Notes under the pieces: generated by a model
Databases searched by the model: none
The model's input: only the letters and a program-made list of their open reading frames with translations
What the model was told of the DNA's origin: nothing
Translations under genes and position numbers: made by a program
NCBI RefSeq assembly: GCF_049856295.1
Contig: NZ_JBNDMZ010000001.1
Span: 62,001 to 126,000, forward strand
DNA from: JB111 sp049856295
Lineage (GTDB): Bacteria > Actinomycetota > Actinomycetes > Actinomycetales > Actinomycetaceae
Reading direction: 5' to 3'
DNA: 64,000 nucleotides
Shown here: positions 57,807 through 64,000 of the stretch, piece by piece
Numbering within the stretch: the first letter of the stretch is position 1
Layout: the number at the start of each line of letters is the position of its first letter

Positions 57807-58733
57807 GTGTCATCCGCCATCGAGATCACCCACCTCCGCAAGACCTTCGGCCAGAAGGTGGCCGTCGCCGACGTCAGCCTGAGCGTCCAGCCCGGCGAGA
57901 TCGTCGGCATCCTCGGCCCGAACGGCGCCGGCAAGACCACCAGCGTCGAGATCCTCGCCGGCCTGCAGAAGCAGGACTCCGGCACCGCCCGCGTCCTCGG
58001 CATCGACCCGCAGGCCGACCCCGCCGCCGTGCGGCAGGTCCTCGGCGTCCAGCTCCAGGAGTCCAAGCTCCCGGCGAAGATCACCGTCGAGGAGGCCCTG
58101 CGCCTCTACGCGGCCTTCTACCCCGAGCCGGCGGACGTCGACGAGCTCATCGCCATGCTCGGCCTCGAGGACTCGAGGCGCACCCGGTTCGACGACCTCT
58201 CGGGCGGTCAGCAGCAGCGCCTGTCCATCGCGCTCGCCCTCGTGGGCAGCCCGCAGGTCGTCATCCTCGACGAGCTGACCACCGGGCTCGACCCCGTCGG
58301 CCGGCGCGAGACCTGGAAGCTCGTCGAGCGGGTCCGCGACTCCGGCGTGACGATCCTCCTCGTCACGCACTTCATGGACGAGGCCGAGCACCTCGCCGAC
58401 CGGATCGTCGTCATCGACGCCGGCCACGTCGTCGCCGAGGGCACCCCGGCCGAGCTCACCTCCGCCGACTCGGGCCAGACCGTCCTCACGGTCGGGCTGC
58501 CCGCCGGCGCCGCCGACCCGGAGGACCTGATCCGGGACCTCGACGCCGTCAGCGACGTCACCCGCCGCGGCTCCGCGCTCAGCATCACGGGTGGCACGCG
58601 CGTCCTGCCCGACGTCGTCGCCGCCCTCGACCGCGCGGGCATCGTGCCCGCGTCGCTCAACACCCGTACCCGCACGCTCGAGGACGTCTTCGTCGACCTC
58701 ACGAGTGCCCAGCCCGAGGAGGTTGCCGCATGA
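57807..58733 (+). CDS. ABC ATPase B, DrrA/CcmA type
   Basis: The 308-residue ATPase has full motifs: Walker A GPNGAGKTTS (residues about 37-46), signature LSGGQQQRL (about 131-139), Walker B VVILDELTTGLDP, switch VTHFMDEAEHLADR. A C-terminal extension of about 90 residues ends NTRTRTLEDVFVDLT, typical of ABC-2 exporter ATPases (DrrA-like). GAAGGAGGGG precedes GTG 57807. It pairs with the ABC-2 permease at 58730. Confidence 0.92.
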   Translation: MSSAIEITHLRKTFGQKVAVADVSLSVQPGEIVGILGPNGAGKTTSVEILAGLQKQDSGTARVLGIDPQADPAAVRQVLGVQLQESKLPAKITVEEALRLYAAFYPEPADVDELIAMLGLEDSRRTRFDDLSGGQQQRLSIALALVGSPQVVILDELTTGLDPVGRRETWKLVERVRDSGVTILLVTHFMDEAEHLADRIVVIDAGHVVAEGTPAELTSADSGQTVLTVGLPAGAADPEDLIRDLDAVSDVTRRGSALSITGGTRVLPDVVAALDRAGIVPASLNTRTRTLEDVFVDLTSAQPEEVAA

Positions 58734-59536
58734 CCGCCACCGCCCACGCCACCACGACCCCCGTGCCCCGAGCCGCGCGCCAGCGAGGCCTCGGCGCCCT
58801 CGTCCGCTCCGAGGCCGTCCTGTTCCTGCGGGACCCCGGGTCGGTGTTCTTCGCCCTGTTCTTCCCGCTCATCCTCGCCGTCGGGCTCGGCTTCGCCATC
58901 CCCGGCATGCGCGACACGATCGAGTCGCCCGGCACCTCCTACGACGGGGTGACCGTCATCGCCTCGTTCATGCCCGTCATCCTCGCGACCGCGATCGCCG
59001 CACCCGCGCTGACGACGCTCCCGTCGTACATCGCGGGCTACCGCGAGCGCGGCGTGCTGCGCCGCCTCGCCGCGACGCCGATGCGCCCGTCCGGCATCCT
59101 CGTCGCCCAGGTGATCGTCAACGTCGCGGCGTTCCTCGTGGCGGCGGTGCTCGCGCTCGGTGTCTCGGCGCTCGTCCACGACCTCGTGGTCCCCACCCAG
59201 CCGGTACTGCTCGTCCAGGCCGCCCTGCTCGGGCTGGCGTCCACCTTCGGCATCGGGCTCCTCATCGCCGCGTTCGCGGCGAAGGCCTCGACGGCGAACG
59301 GACTGGGGATGCTCGTGTACTTCCCGATGCTCTTCTTCGCGGGCCTGTGGACGCCCGGGCCGATCATGCCGGACATCGTCGAGTCGATCGCCCGGTTCAC
59401 GCCGCTCGGCGCCGCCAGCCAGGCGATGACCGAGGCCTGGTTCGGCTCGGGCGTGCCGTTGCTCCAGCTCGTCGTCATGATCGCCTACGTGGCCGTGCTC
59501 TACCCGCTCGCGGCCCGCCTGTTCCGCTGGTCCTGA
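58730..59536 (+). CDS. ABC-2 type permease
   Basis: The 268-residue protein has six transmembrane segments with the ABC-2 pattern: VLFLRDPGSVFFALFFPLILAVGLG (residues about 29-53), LPSYIAGYRERGVLRRLAATPM (about 97-118) and LVYFPMLFFAGLWTPGPIMPDIVESIARFTPLGAASQAM (about 196-234). It overlaps ATPase B in ATGA. Drug, lipid or polymer export is usual for the family; the cargo here is unknown. Confidence 0.9.
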   Translation: MTATAHATTTPVPRAARQRGLGALVRSEAVLFLRDPGSVFFALFFPLILAVGLGFAIPGMRDTIESPGTSYDGVTVIASFMPVILATAIAAPALTTLPSYIAGYRERGVLRRLAATPMRPSGILVAQVIVNVAAFLVAAVLALGVSALVHDLVVPTQPVLLVQAALLGLASTFGIGLLIAAFAAKASTANGLGMLVYFPMLFFAGLWTPGPIMPDIVESIARFTPLGAASQAMTEAWFGSGVPLLQLVVMIAYVAVLYPLAARLFRWS

Positions 59537-59571
59537 CCACCCACCCGCGCGAGCCTGACCACCCACCCGCG
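59532..59571. repeat. 18-bp direct repeat at the permease stop codon
   Basis: CCTGACCACCCACCCGCG at 59532-59549 and again at 59554-59571 (22-bp period). The first copy contains the permease TGA. Confidence 0.8.
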
Positions 59572-59584
59572 AGAGGCTGACGAC

Positions 59585-60472
59585 GTGAGCTCCACGCACA
59601 CCCCGCTCGACGCGCGGCTCGAGGACGTCATCGTCCGGCTCGGCCGCACGACTGCCCTGGACGCCGCGATGTGCGGCTTCCGCGAGGGCCGGATCACCGG
59701 CCTGCTCGGCCGCAACGGCTCGGGCAAGACCACGGCGCTGTCCGCGCTCGCCGGCTTCCGCAGGCCGACCCGGGGGAGCGTGCGGGTGGGCGGGCGCGAC
59801 CCGTTCGACGACGCGCAGCTCGCGCCGGCGATCTGCCTCGTGCGCGAGTCCGGAGACGTCGTCCCCGACCAGCCCGTCGAGGACACGTTCCAGATCGCGG
59901 CCATGCTGCGGCCCACGTGGGACCAGGCGTGGGCCGAGCAGCTCCTCGACCACTTCGGCATCGACCCGAAGCAGCACCCGGTCAAGATGTCGCGCGGCCG
60001 ACGGGCCGTGGTCGGCGCGATCCTCGGGCTGGCCTCGCGCGCCCCGCTGACGATGTTCGACGAGGTCCACCTCGGGATGGACGCGCCCACGCGCGTGGAG
60101 TTCTACGACCTGCTCGTGGCCGACTACGCGCGCAACCCCCGCACGATCGTCCTGTCGAGCCACCTCATCTCCGAGATCGAGAACGTGCTCGAGGACGTCG
60201 TGCTCCTCGACGACGGGCGGGTGGTCCACGACGGCGGCGCCGAGGACCTCCGCTCCCGCGGGGCCACCCTCACCGGACGCACGGACGACGTGCGGGCCGC
60301 CGCCGCCGACCTCACCGTCCTCGCCGAGCGCAGCCTGGGCCCCACCAGCGAGCTCACCGTGCTCGCCGACATCGACGCCGCCACCCGGGCCGACCTCGCC
60401 CGTCGAGGCATCGGGGTCGGTCACCTCGGGCTCCAGGACGTCGTCATCCACCTCACCGGGAGCTCCTCATGA
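59585..60472 (+). CDS. ABC ATPase C with degenerate signature motif
   Basis: The 295-residue paralog of ATPase A has Walker A LLGRNGSGKTTAL (about 40-52), changed signature MSRGRRAVVG (near 137), Walker B LTMFDEVHLGMDA and the same SSHLISEIENVLEDV. The DNA around both Walker B motifs is also close (23 identical bases in a row near 56513 and 60044), which supports a duplication inside the operon. GTG 59585 has GAGAGG upstream. Confidence 0.88.
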   Translation: MSSTHTPLDARLEDVIVRLGRTTALDAAMCGFREGRITGLLGRNGSGKTTALSALAGFRRPTRGSVRVGGRDPFDDAQLAPAICLVRESGDVVPDQPVEDTFQIAAMLRPTWDQAWAEQLLDHFGIDPKQHPVKMSRGRRAVVGAILGLASRAPLTMFDEVHLGMDAPTRVEFYDLLVADYARNPRTIVLSSHLISEIENVLEDVVLLDDGRVVHDGGAEDLRSRGATLTGRTDDVRAAAADLTVLAERSLGPTSELTVLADIDAATRADLARRGIGVGHLGLQDVVIHLTGSSS

Positions 60473-61251
60473 CCACCCTCGCGTCCGACCTCGTCCGGGC
60501 CCCGCAGCACGCCGGGCCGCGGCGGCCCCAGTGGCTCTCGATCGCCGGCTGGAACACGGTCGCGCACGGCTACGTCACGCTCATCGCCCTCGTCATCGGG
60601 ATCGCCGCCGCAGCCGTCACGCTCACGGTCCTCGCGGTGGGGTGGAGCGTCGACCGGTCGTGGGTCGCGTCGCTCTCGTCGCTGGCCTTCGGCGTGCCGT
60701 TCGTCGTCGGCCTTGTGCTCGTGCGCCAGCACATGGTCGCGTTCGTGCCGCAGGGGGCCACCCGGCCCTCGGTCGTCCTCGGCAACCTCGCGTCCGCCCC
60801 GGTGGCCGGCCTCGTGTGGTCGACGGGGGCGACGCTCCTCATGGCCGCCGAGGCGCTCGCCTTCCGGGTCGCCGGGTGGGAGCACGCCTTCCCGGAGTCG
60901 GACGTGCCGACCGCCTGGGAGCGCGGGTGGTGGTTCTTCGCGCTCGTCATGGCCGCCAACTCGTTCGGGGCCGTCCTGTCCGGCCAGCTGGTGGGCGCCC
61001 TGTTCTACCGCCTGCACGGCGGCGCGGTCGTCGGGGCGATCCTGCTGACGATCCCCGCGCTCCTGCCGGTCGTGGGAGTCGCTGCCCTCGTCACCGGCAA
61101 CGACATGCAGGGCGAGATGTTCCAGCGGATCTCCGACGTCGGGCCGACGCCCGTGACGGTCCCGCTCGTGCTGCTCGGCGCCGTGGTGCTGACGGCGGTC
61201 GGTCTCTGGCTCGTGCTGCGCGACGCCCCGGTACGCAACCGCCCCGCCTGA
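60469..61251 (+). CDS. Membrane partner C of the ABC operon
   Basis: The 260-residue protein has six transmembrane segments from about residue 30 (LIALVIGIAAAAVTLTVLAVGW). It has RQHMVAFVPQGATRPSVVLGNLASAPVAG, reminiscent in position of the TTCVANGMTRRSFIRGA loop of partner A, and WWFFALVMAANSFGAVLSGQLVGALFYRLHGG. It overlaps ATPase C in ATGA and ends the operon. No family is recognised with confidence. Confidence 0.75.
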   Translation: MTTLASDLVRAPQHAGPRRPQWLSIAGWNTVAHGYVTLIALVIGIAAAAVTLTVLAVGWSVDRSWVASLSSLAFGVPFVVGLVLVRQHMVAFVPQGATRPSVVLGNLASAPVAGLVWSTGATLLMAAEALAFRVAGWEHAFPESDVPTAWERGWWFFALVMAANSFGAVLSGQLVGALFYRLHGGAVVGAILLTIPALLPVVGVAALVTGNDMQGEMFQRISDVGPTPVTVPLVLLGAVVLTAVGLWLVLRDAPVRNRPA

Positions 61252-61295
61252 CCGAGCCGGACCGTCCCCGACGACGACACCCCGCCCGACCTCGC

Positions 61296-61387
61296 GTCGA
61301 CGTGGCCACCGGCCGTCCGGGGGTGGGGCCACGGACCGCCTGTCGACGTGGCTCCCGGCCGCCCGTCGACGTGGCCGACGGCACGCG
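61296..61387. repeat. 23-bp tandem repeat, four units (one diverged)
   Basis: Units start at 61296, 61319 (diverged), 61342 and 61365, each of the good ones beginning GTCGACGTGGC and continuing with CCGGCCG-like sequence. The 23-bp period equals that of the unrelated repeat at 45137. Confidence 0.7.
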
Positions 61388-61425
61388 CCCGCCCGCCGAC
61401 GACCGGTGCCGGCGGGGGAGATGTC

Positions 61426-61434
61426 TGGCACAAT
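61426..61434 (+). promoter_or_regulatory. Extended -10 promoter of the rpsP operon
   Basis: TGGCACAAT: CACAAT with a TG one base upstream. No clear -35. Confidence 0.45.
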
Positions 61435-61567
61435 GGCGGGCTGTACCCGGTGTGCGTGGGCCCCTCTCTCCCGCGCGGACCGTGTCCCGGGCAGCAACCG
61501 TCGTCGTGTTCCCACCGTCGGCGCGCGCACGCCCACCTGAACCCCAGAACCAGGAGCACCCACTCAA

Positions 61568-62083
61568 GTGGCAGTCAAGATCCGACTCAAGCGTCTCGGC
61601 AAGATCCACGCCCCGCACTACCGCGTGGTCGTCATGGACTCCCGCACCCGTCGCGACGGCAGGGCCATCGAGGAGATCGGCCTCTACAACCCGATGCAGG
61701 AGCCGTCGCTCATCCAGATCGACTCCGAGCGCGTGCAGTACTGGCTCGGCGTCGGCGCGCAGCCGACCGAGCAGGTCGCCGCGCTCCTCAAGGTGACCGG
61801 CGACTGGCAGCAGTTCAAGGGCATCGACGGCGCCGAGGGCACGCTGCGGACGAAGGACGCCTCCGAGGAGACCGTCGCCGCCGCCCGCGCCGAGGCCGTC
61901 AAGGCCGCCGAGGACGCCGCCGAGAAGCGCAAGTCCGACGCGTCGGCCAAGAAGGCCGAGGAGGAGGCCGCGGCCGCCGCCGAGGCGAGCGCCGACGAGT
62001 CCACCGACTCCGACGACGCGGCCGCCGAGGGGTCGACCGAGACCGCCGAGGGCGGCGCCGAGGCTCCGGCCGAGGAGGCCTGA
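61568..62083 (+). CDS. rpsP: Ribosomal protein S16 with long acidic tail
   Basis: The 171-residue protein: the S16 core (AVKIRLKRLGKIHAPHYRVVVMDSRTRRDGRAIEEIGLYNP, then VQYWLGVGAQPTEQVAALLKVTGDW) ends near residue 85. The remaining 85 residues are Ala, Glu, Lys and Asp-rich and probably disordered, about twice the length of E. coli S16; such tails are common in actinobacteria. It assembles into the 30S subunit. GTG 61568 is preceded by AACCAGGAGCACCCACTCAA. It leads the rpsP-khpA-rimM-trmD operon. Confidence 0.95.
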   Translation: MAVKIRLKRLGKIHAPHYRVVVMDSRTRRDGRAIEEIGLYNPMQEPSLIQIDSERVQYWLGVGAQPTEQVAALLKVTGDWQQFKGIDGAEGTLRTKDASEETVAAARAEAVKAAEDAAEKRKSDASAKKAEEEAAAAAEASADESTDSDDAAAEGSTETAEGGAEAPAEEA

Positions 62084-62084
62084 C

Positions 62085-62324
62085 GTGCTGGCCGACGCCC
62101 TCGAGCACCTCGTGCGCGGGATCGTCGACAACCCGGACGACGTCCACGTGGCCGAGCGCTCGCTGCGCCGCGGCGACCTGCTCGAGGTGCGGGTCAACCC
62201 CGCGGACCTCGGGCGCGTGATCGGGCGTCAGGGGCGCACCGCGAAGGCGCTGCGCACCGTGATCGGCGCGCTGTCGACCTCGGGCCCCGTGCGGATCGAC
62301 GTCGTCGACACCGACCGCCGCTGA
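62085..62324 (+). CDS. khpA: KH-domain RNA-binding protein
   Basis: The 79-residue protein has one KH domain with the GxxG loop in LGRVIGRQGRTAKALRTVIGAL (residues about 43-64). It starts 1 nt after rpsP, as is usual in Gram-positive bacteria. KhpA works with KhpB/EloR as a small RNA chaperone. Confidence 0.95.
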   Translation: MLADALEHLVRGIVDNPDDVHVAERSLRRGDLLEVRVNPADLGRVIGRQGRTAKALRTVIGALSTSGPVRIDVVDTDRR

Positions 62325-62378
62325 GCACACCGACGCCGGACCCGGCCCGCCTCGCGGGCCGGGTCCGCGTCGTTCGCA

Positions 62379-62423
62379 CCACCGTTCGTCCCACCACCGT
62401 TCGTCCCACCATCGTTCGTCCCA
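62379..62423. repeat. 15-bp tandem repeat between khpA and rimM
   Basis: CCACCGTTCGTCCCA at 62379, CCACCGTTCGTCCCA at 62394 and CCATCGTTCGTCCCA at 62409, followed by a partial fourth unit (CCACAGTCC). Confidence 0.85.
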
Positions 62424-62482
62424 CCACAGTCCACCGGGCCTGCCGGCGCGCGCCGCGCGGCCCCACCGGTCAAGGAGTCGCC

Positions 62483-63103
62483 GTGCAGCTCACCGTCGCC
62501 GTCGTCGGGGCCCCGCACGGGCTGCGGGGCGAGGTCCGGCTCGACGTCCGCACCGACGACCCCGAGCGTCGTCTCGCCGTGGGTGCCACCCTCGAGACGG
62601 ACCCCGCGGACGCCGGGCCGCTCGAGGTCACGAGCACCCGGGTCGACCGCGGCTCCTACTACGTCCGGTTCGCGGGGGCGGAGGACCGCACCGCGGTCGA
62701 GTCGCTGCGTGGCGTCCGGCTCGTCGTCGAGACCGACGAGGAGGACGACGAGGAGGACGCCTGGTACCCGCACGAGCTACGGGGCCTGCGCGCCGAGCAC
62801 GTCGACGGCCGCACGCTCGGCGAGGTCGTCGACCTCCGGGCCGCCCCGGGGCACGACCTCCTGCTCGTCCGCGAGACCGACGGCCCCACGACCCCCGTGC
62901 CGTTCGTCCGCGCGCTCGTGCCGGTGGTCGACGTCGCCGCCGGGAAGGTCGTCCTCGACCCGCCGCGCGGCCTGCTCGCCGGCGACCCGCTGCCCGAGGA
63001 TGCGGACGAGACCGGGACCGACGACGAGAACCCGGTCGACGACGGCCCGGACGTGACTGACGCAGGTGCCACCGACGCGGGCCCGACCGACGCGGGGCAC
63101 TGA
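62483..63103 (+). CDS. rimM: 16S rRNA processing protein RimM
   Basis: The 206-residue protein has the RimM N-domain (VGAPHGLRGEVRLDVRTDDPERRL), the RGVRLVVE strand and the PRC-barrel (AWYPHELRGLRAEHVDGRTLGEVVDL, then PTTPVPFVRALVPVVDVAAGKVVLDPPRGLL). About 35 acidic residues (Asp, Thr, Gly) extend the C-terminus. It aids 30S maturation and contacts S19. GTG 62483 follows CAAGGAGTCGCC. trmD starts 1 nt after its stop. Confidence 0.95.
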   Translation: MQLTVAVVGAPHGLRGEVRLDVRTDDPERRLAVGATLETDPADAGPLEVTSTRVDRGSYYVRFAGAEDRTAVESLRGVRLVVETDEEDDEEDAWYPHELRGLRAEHVDGRTLGEVVDLRAAPGHDLLLVRETDGPTTPVPFVRALVPVVDVAAGKVVLDPPRGLLAGDPLPEDADETGTDDENPVDDGPDVTDAGATDAGPTDAGH

Positions 63104-63104
63104 C

Positions 63105-64000
63105 GTGCGCATCGACGTCGTGACGATCTTCCCCGACTACCTCGCGCCGTTGGACCTCAGCCTCATCGGGAAGGCCCGGCGCGACGGCCTCGTCGACCTC
63201 GCCGTCCACGACCTTCGGGACGTGACGACCGACCGTCACCGCACCGTCGACGACACCCCGGCCGGCGGGGGAGCGGGCATGGTCATGCGCGCCGACGTGT
63301 GGGGCGAGGCCCTCGACCCGCTGCTCGCGGTCGGCGGCGTCCTCGCGATCCCCGCCCCGGCCGGCGAGCCGCTCACGCAGGCCACGCTCGACTCGCTCGC
63401 CACCGGCGACGGCCCGCTCGTCGTCGCGTGCGGACGGTACGAGGGCATCGACGCCCGGGTCGCCGAGCACTACCGCGGCCGTGACGATGTCCGGGTCCTC
63501 GAGTACTCCCTCGGCGACTACGTGCTCAACGGCGGGGAGGTCGCGGCGCTCGCGCTCGTCGAGGGGGTCGTCCGGCTGCTGCCCGGCGTCGTCGGGAACC
63601 CCGACTCGCTCGCCGAGGAGTCCCACGCCGGCGACGGCACCCTCGAGTACCCGGTCTACACCCGGCCGACGGAGTGGCGCGGGCTCGAGATCCCGCCCGT
63701 CCTCACCTCCGGCGACCACGGCGCCGCCGCGGCCTGGCGGCGCGAGCGCTCGCTCGAGCGGACCGCCGCCCGGCGCCCCGACCTTCTCGACGCCCTCGAC
63801 GCCGGAGCCCTCACGAAGGCGGACCGGCGCACCCTCGCGCGGCTCGGCCGGGTCGTCCCCGACGGCGCACCGTCTCCCGTGCCCGTCACCGTCCGCGACG
63901 CCGGCCCCGACGACGCCGAGGCCCTCGCCGCGCTCGCCGCCGCCACGTTCGCCCTCGCCTGCCCGCCCGGCACCGCGGAGGAGGACATCGCCGCGTTCGT
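63105..64000 (+). CDS. trmD: tRNA (guanine37-N1)-methyltransferase TrmD fused to a GNAT domain, cut by the window edge
   Basis: Residues 1-245 are TrmD: MRIDVVTIFPDYLAPLDLSLIG, ACGRYEGIDARV (about 107-118) and the knot with SLGDYVLNGGEVAALALVEGVVRLLPG (about 134-160), then LEYPVYTRPTEWRGLEIPPVL. It methylates G37 of tRNAs to keep frame. After a short linker the frame continues VTVRDAGPDDAEALAALAAATFALACPPG (from about 259), the N-terminal strand and helix of a GNAT acetyltransferase, and it is still open at the window end (298 codons seen). Confidence 0.92.
   Translation, partial: MRIDVVTIFPDYLAPLDLSLIGKARRDGLVDLAVHDLRDVTTDRHRTVDDTPAGGGAGMVMRADVWGEALDPLLAVGGVLAIPAPAGEPLTQATLDSLATGDGPLVVACGRYEGIDARVAEHYRGRDDVRVLEYSLGDYVLNGGEVAALALVEGVVRLLPGVVGNPDSLAEESHAGDGTLEYPVYTRPTEWRGLEIPPVLTSGDHGAAAAWRRERSLERTAARRPDLLDALDAGALTKADRRTLARLGRVVPDGAPSPVPVTVRDAGPDDAEALAALAAATFALACPPGTAEEDIAAF

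Larger units (their letters stand above)
61252..61567. other. Gap before rpsP
   Basis: No gene is visible. The stretch holds the 23-bp tandem repeat at 61296-61387, the rpsP promoter at 61426-61434 and a leader of about 125 nt. Confidence 0.6.

Noticed and set aside
61296..62423. Repeats as a small CRISPR array
   Set aside because: Units are 15-23 bp, directly tandem without unique spacers, and no cas gene is near.
1..64000. tRNA, rRNA, tmRNA or 4.5S RNA genes
   Set aside because: No stretch with the conserved arms or sequences of these RNAs was recognised by eye; a covariance-model search would be needed to exclude small ones.

Overview
The window is very GC-rich, uses many GTG starts, and carries the conserved actinobacterial block ndk, smc, ftsY, amt, glnK, ffh, rpsP, khpA, rimM, trmD. 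That points to a high-GC actinobacterium. A TrmD-GNAT fusion and the intergenic repeat style suggest a Micrococcales member (Georgenia- or Cellulomonas-like), but this is inference from gene content only.

Region 1 (1-6.7 kb) holds short single-gene units: a fructosamine-kinase-like protein, a class A flavoprotein monooxygenase, a small HTH protein, a 24-residue lysine-rich peptide behind a regular operator array, an ATP-grasp protein, a hemerythrin and an ABM-fold protein. Region 2 (6.9-16.9 kb) is a catabolic cluster. An NMT1/SsuA-type ABC transporter is co-transcribed with an FAH-RraA fusion, a DapA-type aldolase and an HpaE-like dehydrogenase. A GntR regulator and a second aldehyde dehydrogenase (SSADH-like) follow. 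It looks like the lower homoprotocatechuate route without a ring-cleavage enzyme.

Region 3 (17.6-24.4 kb, minus strand) is an amino-sugar operon: TRAP transporter dctPQM, a SIS-domain protein, nagB, nagA and a LacI regulator, with two LacI-type palindromes. Region 4 (24.4-44 kb) is mixed: YccF, a full-length 5-oxoprolinase, lipoproteins, a Crp/Fnr-HMA-P1B ATPase module, a MazG-like protein, TetR, deoD, a secreted alkaline phosphatase with FG-GAP-like repeats divergent from a phosphodiester glycosidase, a MetE-like enzyme and a degenerate AMP-ligase-like protein.

Region 5 (44-64 kb) is the housekeeping block with two accessory interruptions. A yefM-yoeB module sits between ftsY and amt, flanked by 72-bp direct repeats that duplicate a terminator. 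A YtrA-regulated operon with three ABC ATPases sits between ffh and rpsP. glnD is absent from its usual place after glnK.

Two features recur across the window. Ten genes have a TANNNT hexamer exactly 6 (once 7) nt before the start codon, which predicts leaderless mRNAs. Intergenic gaps of the right half carry short tandem or interspersed repeats with periods of 15, 22 and 23 bp. No rRNA, tRNA, CRISPR array, insertion sequence or prophage was seen.
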